IMG/VR virus record: IMGVR_UViG_3300025051_000007
Coordinates: 1-38,775 of that record
DNA length: 38,775 nucleotides
Strand: one strand, 5' to 3'
Origin: a virus
Each line of letters opens with the position of its first letter. The first letter of the stretch is position 1. This document shows positions 30,225 to 37,136 of this stretch, in pieces. The notes below the pieces were generated by a model. It made no database searches. It was not told the origin of the DNA and saw only the letters and a list, made by a program, of their open reading frames with translations. The translations under genes and the position numbers were made by a program.

Positions 30225-33141
30225 GCGCCACCGCCTTTCCCCACGCCTTGGCCTGTTCCTGCTCCTGCCACACCGTCTTGCCCGCCTCGATGTTCTCGGC
30301 ACGGCGCATGGGGTACCAGTCCGCGGTCTGTCGGCTCTCGTGGCCGATGTGCCAGACCCGGCCCGGCGCGCGTCGCACGTCCAGGCCTGCGAGGCGCGCG
30401 CGCGTCACCAGGTCGCCGTCTTCGCGGCCAAAGCCTTCCATGCGCTCGTCATACCCGCACAGTCGCTTCCAGTTCGCGCCCGTCATGCAGAGCGTACCGC
30501 AGCCCTGCTCCCACGCCTTTGCCGCCTGTATGTCTGCGGCGTCCACGCTCTTCGCCATCATGTAGTATGGCGCCAGCGCCACGTCTCCGGTCAGGGCCCG
30601 GCACTGCCCAACCAGCCGCCCGGCCAGGATGCAGTCGATGTCCGTCTTCAGGATCCGGGCGAAGCCCGCCTCGCATGCCGCACGAATGCCGCGGTTCGAC
30701 ACCCGCGCCGGGCTGTACAGTTCGCCGGCCGCCGGCTGATACTTGACCGTAACCACCCACTCGGGCAGCACGAGCATCTGTGGCTCGTCGGTCACCAGGT
30801 ACAGTTGCGCGTCCACTGCCTCCAGGACCTCACGGGTCCAGCCGACCCAGCGTAACGCCTCACCGTGCAACCGCACCGCGCAGACCACGACCGCAAGCTT
30901 GTCGACCTCGCCAGCACGGCTATTGTCCCCTGCCAAGCCGAAAGGCGATTGAGACACCTCTGCCGCGTGCGTTCTGGTATCCTCCTCCGGAACGTTCTCA
31001 CGCCAGTAGAGTTCGAAGTTTGTCCGTTCGATCGGTTGCCCGGCCCACGTCCACGCCTGGCGCCCGTGCTCGTCCACGCCCATGCCCCAGCCCGACCAGT
31101 CGTCCCGCGTCTCGCGCGAGATCCGCACCATACCCAGCGCGCCCCAGATACCGATCCGCTTCACGCGCCCGAAGCCTGTGTCCTCCTCGCACACCCACCG
31201 CGTACGCCTGGCCCGGCGCGGCGTCAGCACGTACTCGGCCGTGTCGACCCGTACCAGCCGGTAGTATCCGCGCGGGCTGTCCGGGTCCGGGCTCTGCCGG
31301 TGGAACCCGTTGTGGTCGATCCAGCCCAGCAGCGTCCAGCCGCCCTGGATACGGCGCGCTTGCCGTTCCGGGGTCGGCGCGGCGTCCACCCCGCGCCAGT
31401 TCACGCCGATCTGCGTCCCGTGCGCCAGGTGCACGCACCGCACCGGCAGCAGGTACTGTTTCTCGCGGTCCCAGTGCCCTTGGAAATGGTTGTCCACGCC
31501 GCCGGCTGTCCCGAATGCCTCAGAGTACCAGGCTGGGGCCGCCAGTGTCGCCAGCGCCGCGGCGCGAGGATTGAAGAGCTGGAAGTATCCCCACGGCCGC
31601 GCGTTCGTTGCCGGGTCGGTCAGCTTCAGCCGGTCCGACATGCTCCGGTCCTGGCCGTACTCGAGCAGCCACCCGTCCAGGTCCCAGCTATCTTGTGTCC
31701 AGCCGAAAGGCGATTGAGACCGCTCCGCGTAGTACAGCACACCAGGGTTCAGGATCATGCCCCGGATCATGCCACCGCAACCCTCGGGCAAAATGATGTC
31801 CGCGTCCGTGACCAGGATCCACGGCACCTCGCCGCCGTCGCTGCGGTGTCGATCGTAGATCGCCCGGAACCCGTCGTTTAGCATGGCGCCCTTGTTGAAC
31901 TCTGCGCCCCCTTCGTGCCGGCGCGGCGATACCACCAGGTCAGCCCCCAGCGTCGCCACGACCTGCTTGGTTGCCGTGTCCTCCGGTGTCGTGACCACCG
32001 TCACGCGGTCGCACTCCGTCATGGTGTAGAGCAGCGTCCGTTCCAGCGCCGGCGCGTATCCCACGCACACCAGTACCGCTTCCAGGTACCGGACTCGCAT
32101 GCCCGCCGTGACGTCCGTTCCCACGCGGACCGAGTTGTCCCCGGCCGGGAGGTAGCACTCGGCGTCGCTCGTGTTCCTGACGTACTTCGATGCGTCATAC
32201 GTCGTCACGTCAAACACGTCCACCTTGCCCGCCGCCAGCTTGCGGCTGCCCAACTCCTGCAACCGTCGCGCCCAGTCCGGCGACACCAGGTCGTGGTCTG
32301 CGTTCGCCCGCACTCGCGGCACGGCCAGGCAACCGCTGCACAGTTCGCACCACTGGAGCTGTTCTCCGAACTCCGCCGGCCGCCGCCGCCACCATCCCGA
32401 CTCGAGCGGCCAGCCGCCGGGCCCGCCCGTCAGCATGTCCAGGGCCGCGGCCACCTCGCAGAAGAACGCCCCCTTCGGTGTGATCGAGGCGGACCATAGG
32501 TTCTGTATCCAGCACGCGTCCCGCAGCTTGGCGAACTCCGCGTCATCTGCTAAGTTCCGTGCTGAGCCGAAAGGCGATTGAGACAGTTCCTTCCGTGTCA
32601 TCAGCAACGCCTGGTGTTCGCCGGGGTGCTGGTGCGTGTTCACGCACTGGTACCGGAACACGTCCCGGATCACTTCGAAGTGTTCTACGTACCCCGCGCC
32701 CAGCGACGTCCATAACCCGCGCTTCCGCCCCGCCAGGGCCGACCAGTACCGGTTGCGGTACTCGCCGATGTCCCCGATCGGGTCCCCAACTGCTGGCGTG
32801 CCGGGCTGTTTCGTCGGCTTCTCCGCTCCGCGCCGCTTCGGACTCCTGGCGCCGCGAGCGTCAGCGACTGGCGCCACCGCTTCCGGGCGCGCCTGCTCCA
32901 GGTACCGGGCCATCCGCTCAAACTCCGGGTGCAGCGTCGGTTCACCGCCCATGATCCCGACCATGCCCGGGAAGTCCCGCAGACTGTCCACCGCCAGCTT
33001 GAACGTGTCCCAGTCCATCATGAACGGCTTCTTGTGATGCCCCACGAAGCGTGTACAGTTCGCACAGCCGAAAGGCGCTTGAGACGGACACGCGTTGGTG
33101 ATCTCGATCTGGATGATCTGCATTTCTGCCGGTGACTTCAT
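30211..33141 (-). CDS. Radical SAM - glycosyltransferase - glycosyltransferase fusion protein
   Basis: A 976-aa protein with three parts. Residues 1-330: radical SAM domain starting ITNAC...CANC TRFVGHHKKP, with GGEPTLHPEF at about 64-73 and late Cys residues (CWIQN, FFCEVA, WCELCSGC) that could hold an auxiliary cluster. Residues about 345-640: GT-A-like domain with DADIILP (about 446) as the DxD. Residues about 740-976: second GT-A-like domain with TDIDCIL (about 834) and GYDERMEGFGREDGDL, the C-terminal motif of galactosyltransferase-like enzymes. The radical SAM motif is Cys18-x7-Cys26-x2-Cys29 rather than C-x3-C-x2-C because a QAPFG element lies in it. Three more QSPFG copies lie at residues about 186, 474 and 729. 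The ATG overlaps the upstream stop. Substrates unknown. Confidence 0.75.
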   Translation of the reverse strand: MKSPAEMQIIQIEITNACPSQAPFGCANCTRFVGHHKKPFMMDWDTFKLAVDSLRDFPGMVGIMGGEPTLHPEFERMARYLEQARPEAVAPVADARGARSPKRRGAEKPTKQPGTPAVGDPIGDIGEYRNRYWSALAGRKRGLWTSLGAGYVEHFEVIRDVFRYQCVNTHQHPGEHQALLMTRKELSQSPFGSARNLADDAEFAKLRDACWIQNLWSASITPKGAFFCEVAAALDMLTGGPGGWPLESGWWRRRPAEFGEQLQWCELCSGCLAVPRVRANADHDLVSPDWARRLQELGSRKLAAGKVDVFDVTTYDASKYVRNTSDAECYLPAGDNSVRVGTDVTAGMRVRYLEAVLVCVGYAPALERTLLYTMTECDRVTVVTTPEDTATKQVVATLGADLVVSPRRHEGGAEFNKGAMLNDGFRAIYDRHRSDGGEVPWILVTDADIILPEGCGGMIRGMILNPGVLYYAERSQSPFGWTQDSWDLDGWLLEYGQDRSMSDRLKLTDPATNARPWGYFQLFNPRAAALATLAAPAWYSEAFGTAGGVDNHFQGHWDREKQYLLPVRCVHLAHGTQIGVNWRGVDAAPTPERQARRIQGGWTLLGWIDHNGFHRQSPDPDSPRGYYRLVRVDTAEYVLTPRRARRTRWVCEEDTGFGRVKRIGIWGALGMVRISRETRDDWSGWGMGVDEHGRQAWTWAGQPIERTNFELYWRENVPEEDTRTHAAEVSQSPFGLAGDNSRAGEVDKLAVVVCAVRLHGEALRWVGWTREVLEAVDAQLYLVTDEPQMLVLPEWVVTVKYQPAAGELYSPARVSNRGIRAACEAGFARILKTDIDCILAGRLVGQCRALTGDVALAPYYMMAKSVDAADIQAAKAWEQGCGTLCMTGANWKRLCGYDERMEGFGREDGDLVTRARLAGLDVRRAPGRVWHIGHESRQTADWYPMRRAENIEAGKTVWQEQEQAKAWGKAVAHATE
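30936..30955 (+). repeat. QSPFG element, copy 1
   Basis: AGCCGAAAGGCGATTGAGAC on the plus strand: GCC-GAAA-GGC mini-hairpin plus a CRISPR-repeat-like tail. On the minus strand it is read as SQSPFG at about residue 729 of the fusion protein, at the border of the second glycosyltransferase domain. Confidence 0.9.
31701..31720 (+). repeat. QSPFG element, copy 2
   Basis: Identical 20-mer to copy 1; read as SQSPFG at about residue 474 of the fusion protein, inside the first glycosyltransferase domain. Confidence 0.9.
32565..32584 (+). repeat. QSPFG element, copy 3
   Basis: Identical 20-mer to copy 1; read as SQSPFG at about residue 186 of the fusion protein, in the radical SAM region. Confidence 0.9.
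33066..33085 (+). repeat. QSPFG element, copy 4 (variant)
   Basis: One base differs from copy 1 (GGCGCTTG instead of GGCGATTG), giving QAPFG at residues 19-25 of the fusion protein, between the first and second Cys of the radical SAM motif. Confidence 0.88.
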
Positions 33142-33383
33142 GCGTTCTGTCCTTTCGATACCAGTTGTTTCAGCAGGTTCCGGACCTCGCAGGTGACGGC
33201 AAACTGTTGCCGCACCGTCGGGTCACGGCGGCCAGCAGGCCACAGCGGCTCGGCCTCCAGGCACGCGCTCACCACGGCCCGCACGTCGACCCGGAGCCCG
33301 ATCTGCCGCGCCTCAACACGCCGGCGTCGCGCCGCCTCAATTCCCAGCGTCCGCCCCGCCAGTGTCAGTTCCGGTTGTCGCAT
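33138..33383 (-). CDS. Small basic phage protein (81 aa)
   Basis: An 81-aa, Arg-rich protein (MRQPELTLAGRTLGIEAARR...) with a helical C-terminal half (FAVTCEVRNLLKQLVSKGQ). I recognise no family. It is supported by coupling on both sides: its start at 33383 overlaps the nuclease gene by 19 bases and its TGA overlaps the ATG of the radical-SAM fusion gene (ATGA). It may be a small DNA- or RNA-binding protein, but composition alone does not show it. Confidence 0.5.
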   Translation of the reverse strand: MRQPELTLAGRTLGIEAARRRRVEARQIGLRVDVRAVVSACLEAEPLWPAGRRDPTVRQQFAVTCEVRNLLKQLVSKGQNA

Positions 33384-33850
33384 TTCCGCCTCCCGCAGCT
33401 CAGGTCCTGTGACTTTGCGATTGTCGCCAGAAACTCTTCATAGCTCCAGCACACCGCGCACCGCCAGCCATTCCGCTCCAAGGCCTCAAGCCGCCGCATC
33501 TGGGCATCTGTGAGCCGGCCGCCGGGGACCTTCAGCTCGATGGCCCACGGAACGCCCCAGCGCTTGCGCCCGGGCTTTGCGGTGGTACCGTCCTGGCAGC
33601 CGAAAGGCGATTGAAACGCAAAGACCAGGTCCGGCCACCCAGCCTTCTCCCGTGCGTGCGGCGACAGGTGCAGGTACTCAATCCCGTTCCGGCGCAACCA
33701 CGTTTCACACTGCCCCTGCAACGTCCGCTCTCTACGGGCCACGCCGGCCGCGTGGCGTTCTTCCGGGCTGCACAGGCCGCAGGCCTTGCGGTCCTCCTTC
33801 GACATGCACCGCGCCAGACTGTCCGGGATGATTGCCATTCTGACCGACAT
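33365..33850 (-). CDS. VRR-NUC-type nuclease
   Basis: A 161-aa protein. It has REKAGWPDLVFAF and later WAIELKVPGGRLTDAQ, the catalytic pattern of VRR-NUC (PD-(D/E)xK) nucleases: G-x-P/W-P-D, then [IA]-E-x-K, then G-x-x-[ST]-x-x-Q. The N-terminal part has a Cys-rich segment (CMSKEDRKACGLCSPEE), perhaps a zinc site, and a helical linker. Phage VRR-NUC proteins are often in replication modules and may act on branched DNA. The fifth QSPFG element lies between the two catalytic motifs (FQSPFGCQDG), in what should be a surface loop. The start at 33850 overlaps the stop of the 79-aa gene by one base (TGATG). Confidence 0.82.
   Translation of the reverse strand: MSVRMAIIPDSLARCMSKEDRKACGLCSPEERHAAGVARRERTLQGQCETWLRRNGIEYLHLSPHAREKAGWPDLVFAFQSPFGCQDGTTAKPGRKRWGVPWAIELKVPGGRLTDAQMRRLEALERNGWRCAVCWSYEEFLATIAKSQDLSCGRRKCDNRN
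33598..33617 (+). repeat. QSPFG element, copy 5
   Basis: One base differs from copy 1, so the tail reads GATTGAAAC, the exact ending common to many CRISPR repeats. Read as FQSPFG inside the VRR-NUC gene, in the same codon phase as the four copies in the fusion gene. Confidence 0.88.
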
Positions 33851-34089
33851 CAGACTCGTCCTTCCCGATTCTCATCACGTTCGAGACCCGGCAACTGTCC
33901 CTGATGCCCGAACTCGTCCCGGACCGACTTCAGCAAGTTCAGGATCCCGACTTGGTTCACGGTCTCCTTGTCAGCGTGGATAGCGTCCATCTTCCCTTCT
34001 CGGACCCACTTCGGGTACATCACGCGTCGCAACGCCAGTTCCCGGCTCGCTGTGCCTATCAACGTCTCGATGTTCTCAGGGCAGTTCAT
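33850..34089 (-). CDS. Conserved-type small phage protein (79 aa)
   Basis: A 79-aa helical protein with RELALRRVMYPKWVREGKMD followed by A-x-K-E-x-V-N-Q-V-G-I-L. The pattern E-x-x-x-R-x-x-x-Y-P-x-W-V-x-x-G-K-M is shared by many small proteins in phage replication regions; their function is not known. The start at 34089 overlaps the stop of the replication-organiser gene by ATGA and its own stop overlaps the nuclease ATG by one base, so it is tightly coupled. The much longer in-frame extension to 34446 lies antisense-like inside the neighbour and is rejected. Confidence 0.6.
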   Translation of the reverse strand: MNCPENIETLIGTASRELALRRVMYPKWVREGKMDAIHADKETVNQVGILNLLKSVRDEFGHQGQLPGLERDENREGRV

Positions 34090-35078
34090 GACTGTCCCTT
34101 CCTGGTCTGGTGTCGTTTTAGCCAGTCGCGGATTTCGCTCAGCGTCGGGGGAAACTTCTTCTTGTTGTCGCGGTACCACCGGATGGCCTTCGTGATCTGC
34201 TCCGCGGTCACCTCTGCATCTGCCAGGAACTTCCTCCATGCCGGCCAGCTCGATGTACCCGCCTTCAGCTTCTCCGGGTCTTCCCAGTCCTGCGGCACGA
34301 ATCCCCACCCGACACGGCATGCCTGGAACAGCGCCTTTTCCGTGTCCGTGTACAGCGTCGCCGGCTCGGGTATGCCACGGGCTTGACCCGTGGTCTGCTC
34401 GGGAGGGGTTGCAGCGTTGCCAGCGGGCGGAGTTGCACTCACACACTCTCTCTCACACTCCCCGTCTGGCCTCTGGCCTCTGGCCTCTGGCAGTGGCTCT
34501 GGGCCTGGCGTAACGGCAGGGGGGGAGACTACAGAGGGAGTGTGTATTTCTTCTGGCCTCTGGCCTCTGGCCTCTGGGTAATTCCGCGCGCGAGGGGGGT
34601 TACATTCCTGTTTCACCGGCGTTTCATCGGCGTTACTCGGTAACTCCGGTTGTGTGTTACCGGCGCGTTTCTCGGGCGTTTCATAGCGCCGTTTCTCGCG
34701 AAACTTGCGGACCCTGAACCGCGTCTTTCTGCGCCCGTCGTCCTCTCGTGCCATGCGCCGGCAAACCAGCGTGACAGTGTCGCCCGGTAGCAGTGTTACC
34801 GGCGCGTTACCTTCCCCATCGTAGTCCTCGTCATTCACTGCGCCCGATGCCACGCCGTAGGACAGCAATTCGAGCAGGATCACCGCCGCCTGGTCCACGC
34901 CGCACCCCCACAGCCGCCCGTACACCGTTACCGGCATACGCAGTTCACCCCTGTACTCGGCGTGCCACATCTCGCACAACGCGTCCATCCACGCCCCGCG
35001 CGCCTCCAGCGTCAGCATGCGCGTGTCCGCCAGGTAGTCAGTCGGGTAGTGCTTCCAGTACGGCAGCTTCTCAGCCAT
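34086..35078 (-). CDS. Phage replication organiser protein (DUF1376-type N-terminus)
   Basis: A 330-aa protein. Residues 1-75 (KLPYWKHYPTDYLADTRMLT, LEARGAWMDALCEMWHAEYR) give the DUF1376 plan: P-W-[YM]-K-x-Y-x-x-D-[YW]-L-x-D-T-R-x-L-[ST], then G-A-[YW]-x-x-L. This N-terminal winged-helix-like domain occurs in proteins that bind the phage origin. Residues about 130-230 are a low-complexity, Pro/Glu/Arg-rich linker that holds two PEARGQRP repeats and a hairpin element. The C-terminal 90 residues are helical (EQITKAIRWYRDNKKKFPPT) and may recruit helicase, as in lambda O or P22 gp18-like proteins. The 121-bp inverted-repeat structure lies in its leader. No helicase or primase gene follows. Confidence 0.72.
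   Translation of the reverse strand: MAEKLPYWKHYPTDYLADTRMLTLEARGAWMDALCEMWHAEYRGELRMPVTVYGRLWGCGVDQAAVILLELLSYGVASGAVNDEDYDGEGNAPVTLLPGDTVTLVCRRMAREDDGRRKTRFRVRKFREKRRYETPEKRAGNTQPELPSNADETPVKQECNPPRARNYPEARGQRPEEIHTPSVVSPPAVTPGPEPLPEARGQRPDGECERECVSATPPAGNAATPPEQTTGQARGIPEPATLYTDTEKALFQACRVGWGFVPQDWEDPEKLKAGTSSWPAWRKFLADAEVTAEQITKAIRWYRDNKKKFPPTLSEIRDWLKRHQTRKGQS
34375..34393 (-). repeat. Hairpin element family, copy 3 (inside replication gene)
   Basis: CCACGGG-CTTGA-CCCGTGG on the plus strand. It is the only copy inside a coding region; it is read in frame as TTGQARG in the linker of the replication protein. Confidence 0.9.
34465..34490. repeat. Heptamer array, copy 1 (candidate iterons)
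   Basis: 3.7 tandem copies of the heptamer TCTGGCC inside the linker-coding part of the replication gene (PEARGQRP on the minus strand). The same 26 bases occur again at 34552-34577. Confidence 0.85.
34552..34577. repeat. Heptamer array, copy 2 (candidate iterons)
   Basis: Identical to 34465-34490, 87 bp away start to start. Origin iterons inside the initiator gene are known from lambdoid phages, where ori lies in gene O; this is the basis for the origin suggestion. Confidence 0.8.
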
Positions 35079-35122
35079 TGCGTGGTGTCTCCAGGGGCCG
35101 CTCCAGAGTCTTCCGTCTCGTG

Positions 35123-35243
35123 CCTTCTACCGGGCGCCGTATCCTGGTTGTGCCGTTGTTCACCTGGCCACCCGGCCAGGCCGCCTGTCGCCGCTCGGCA
35201 CTACTCGAGCAGGACTGCGCGAGACACGGCGCCCGGTAGAAGG
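35123..35243. repeat. 121-bp structure closed by a perfect 18-bp inverted repeat
   Basis: CCTTCTACCGGGCGCCGT at 35123-35140 and its exact reverse complement at 35226-35243. Inside are nested inverted repeats: GTGCCG (35150-35155) with CGGCAC (35196-35201), and CCTGGCC-ACCC-GGCCAGG (35163-35180). It fills most of the 218-bp gap between the DUF2303 gene and the replication gene. It could be a structured leader RNA, a cruciform site or a miniature inverted-repeat element. I see no target-site duplication and no supported gene in the gap. Confidence 0.85.
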
Positions 35244-35296
35244 GGCGAACGCCAGGGGAAGAAGGGGGGAATGGCTGGCGCCCGCCGTTGATCGCC

Positions 35297-36184
35297 TCAG
35301 ACGTAGACGGGAATCTCCGTGGCGTCCTGGATCTGGTTCGCCACCGCCAGCAGCGCGGCGCGCACGGTCCGGTCAATCCCGATCAGCCGCACGCCGAACG
35401 TCAGGTTCCCCTCGTGCACCCGCAGCTTGAAGTCCGCGTCCATGGGAATGGGCGTGCCGCCGTCGAACAGCGGAAACCGCAGCTCCAGGCGGTCAGGGAT
35501 GGTGACCGTGCTCCCGTTCACGCTCGTGCGCGTGTCCTCTTCGAACCGGATCGACGTACCGTTGTTGGTCGGCAGCTTCCCGGCACAGCGCCGCTCGCTT
35601 GTGGTCTCCAGGTTCTGCACCAGGGCCAGGACCTCCGCGCCGTTCGGCTCCGTGATGTCCAGGCGGTTGTCCTTCAGGAACTCGGCAAACTCGCCCTGGC
35701 GCATCATCTTCCCGTTGATCGCGGCCCACGCCTTGAACTCCTTCGATGCCCGCAACTGCAGCGTGATGGTGTACTCGTCCCAGCCCGCCGGCTCACTGGT
35801 CACGCCGTGCCAGTCCACCCTGCAGACCACGCTGTACGGTTCCATTGTCAGGTTGCCAAAGCAGCGGCTCTCAGGCTCCTTCTGCTCATTGACCAGCCGG
35901 CAGAAGCTCTCCACGGTCAACAGCAGCGTGTCGCCGCTCTTGCGGTCCGGAACCTCGGGCACGTACGGTTTCAGGTTCACGACCTGCAGCCCGGCCGGCA
36001 ACACCGCCACCTGCGCCATGCCAGTGCAGGTTCCGACCTTGACCTCCCTTAACTCGGCCGCCCTCAGCGCCTGCTCCGCCGCCCACTCCGCCAGCTCGCG
36101 CGCGCCGCTGATCGGGCGCCCGGCCGCACCGGCCGCCGCCGCCGACGCCGACGCCCCGTTCGTCTTCTCGGTTCTGCTGTCCAT
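35297..36184 (-). CDS. DUF2303 (YfdQ-like) family protein
   Basis: A 295-aa protein. Landmarks of DUF2303 include CRVDWHGVTSEPAGWDEYTI (the [YW]-H-x-x-x-x-x-x-W-x-x-[HY] region), EFAEFLKDNRLDITEPNGAE and the FPLFDGGTPIPMDADFKLRV segment near the C-terminus. The first 25 residues are Ala-rich and disordered. DUF2303 proteins occur in phage early regions; their function is not known. The start at 36184 has AGGAGG ten bases upstream, 29 bp after hairpin copy 4. It may belong to the same early transcript as the replication gene but is separated from it by the 121-bp structure. Confidence 0.75.
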   Translation of the reverse strand: MDSRTEKTNGASASAAAAGAAGRPISGARELAEWAAEQALRAAELREVKVGTCTGMAQVAVLPAGLQVVNLKPYVPEVPDRKSGDTLLLTVESFCRLVNEQKEPESRCFGNLTMEPYSVVCRVDWHGVTSEPAGWDEYTITLQLRASKEFKAWAAINGKMMRQGEFAEFLKDNRLDITEPNGAEVLALVQNLETTSERRCAGKLPTNNGTSIRFEEDTRTSVNGSTVTIPDRLELRFPLFDGGTPIPMDADFKLRVHEGNLTFGVRLIGIDRTVRAALLAVANQIQDATEIPVYV

Positions 36185-36212
36185 GGTCCTCGTTCCTCCT
36201 GGGTGTCTTGTG

Positions 36213-36231
36213 CCACGGGCCTGACCCGTGG
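36213..36231 (-). repeat. Hairpin element family, copy 4
   Basis: CCACGGG-CCTGA-CCCGTGG on the plus strand. It lies four bases after the stop of the 142-aa gene and 28 bp before the start of the DUF2303 gene. Confidence 0.9.
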
Positions 36232-36235
36232 GGTG

Positions 36236-36664
36236 TTACTTGATGTTCTTGGCCAGTGTGGCCCGGGTCTCCGCCGGCAGGCTGGCCACGGCCGATACGG
36301 TCACGCCCTCGCTGCGGTCCTTCTTCTCCTCGCGCAACTCGAACTCAAGCTGGTCCGGGTCGTCATGGACCAGCCGTCCGTCATCCGTCGCGAACCGGAA
36401 CTCGGCCTTCCGCTCTGGCTTTGGCTTCTTCGTCTCGTAGTCCATCGTCACCACGATCGCCCGGGCCCCGAACTTCGCCGCCAGTTCCACGCTGACCGTG
36501 ATCGTCAGCTTGCCCTTGCCCCCGCGTTCCAGGACCGCCTCAATCACCCCGGCCAGGTCGCGGGTCATCTCGCACGCGACGTTGCCCTTGTCGTGGTCCC
36601 GGATCAGTTCCACCACGTCGCCTTTCACCCCGTCCACTTCGTACTTCGGTCTGTCCTCGCTCAT
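36236..36664 (-). CDS. Early phage protein of unknown function (142 aa)
   Basis: A 142-aa acidic/basic mixed protein: MSEDRPKYEVDGVKGDVVEL, then GGKGKLTITVSVELAAKFGA and a charged KKPKPERKAEFRFATDDGRL. The segment K-G-x-[LI]-T-[ILV]-x-[IVL] followed by a conserved K-P-x-P-E-R region resembles a small family of phage early proteins often placed next to DUF2303, but I cannot name it. The start at 36664 has AAGGAGG ten bases upstream, right after hairpin copy 5. In-frame sequence upstream is not coding. Confidence 0.6.
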   Translation of the reverse strand: MSEDRPKYEVDGVKGDVVELIRDHDKGNVACEMTRDLAGVIEAVLERGGKGKLTITVSVELAAKFGARAIVVTMDYETKKPKPERKAEFRFATDDGRLVHDDPDQLEFELREEKKDRSEGVTVSAVASLPAETRATLAKNIK

Positions 36665-36688
36665 GTCGTCCTGCCCTCCTTGCGTTTG

Positions 36689-36707
36689 CCACGGGCTTGA
36701 CCCGTGG
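36689..36707 (-). repeat. Hairpin element family, copy 5
   Basis: CCACGGG-CTTGA-CCCGTGG on the plus strand, ten bases after the stop of the 131-aa gene and 24 bp before the start of the 142-aa gene. Confidence 0.9.
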
Positions 36708-36717
36708 GCTTGCTCAG

Positions 36718-37113
36718 CTACTTGACCACGGAACGCGTGCTGTTGACGCAAATGACTAGCCCGTCTGCACTCTCCGCCCAGGACACCATTTTGCGTGCGC
36801 AGGCCCACGACGTCATTTGTGGGCCTGCGGACATCTTGAGCTGGGCCGAAAGGTTATTCTTGGTTCCCGACGTATTGGAAAGTTTGTACCGACCTTCCGG
36901 TACACGCGTCAGCAACAGTTTCTTTTCCGCCAGATCACATGCGCAGTTGACCCTGTCCCCCCGCTTCCAACGCAACGTAGACATGACTTCGTCCCCGAGC
37001 GTAATGTCCACTCTTACCCCTAATCTGATGGCCTTGATGGCCAGCGAAATATTGTCGTTTAGCCGCATGCCACATCCCCTCAAGTTCTCACTGCTCGGTA
37101 ACGCGATCCACAT
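36718..37113 (-). CDS. Early phage protein of unknown function (131 aa)
   Basis: A 131-aa protein: MWIALPSSENLRGCGMRLND, then ISLAIKAIRLGVRVDITLGD and a series of beta-like segments with Cys residues (VNCACDLAEKKLLLTRVPEG, MTSWACARKMVSWAESADGL). I recognise no family. The start at 37113 has AGGAGG four bases upstream; ATG 37068 (MRLNDNISLAIK) is an alternative. The local base composition is slightly lower in GC than its neighbours, which may point to separate acquisition. Confidence 0.5.
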   Translation of the reverse strand: MWIALPSSENLRGCGMRLNDNISLAIKAIRLGVRVDITLGDEVMSTLRWKRGDRVNCACDLAEKKLLLTRVPEGRYKLSNTSGTKNNLSAQLKMSAGPQMTSWACARKMVSWAESADGLVICVNSTRSVVK

Positions 37114-37136
37114 AAGTCCTCCTGTTCTTCTTCGTC

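Noticed and set aside
30936-33617. A CRISPR array formed by the 20-mer repeats
   Set aside because: Spacing is 480-850 bp, the copies are inside coding sequence and no cas gene is present.
35071-35376. A 101-aa minus-strand frame across the inverted-repeat structure
   Set aside because: Composition is Arg/Pro/Ser-rich, it lacks a ribosome binding site and it would cover the 18-bp inverted repeat.
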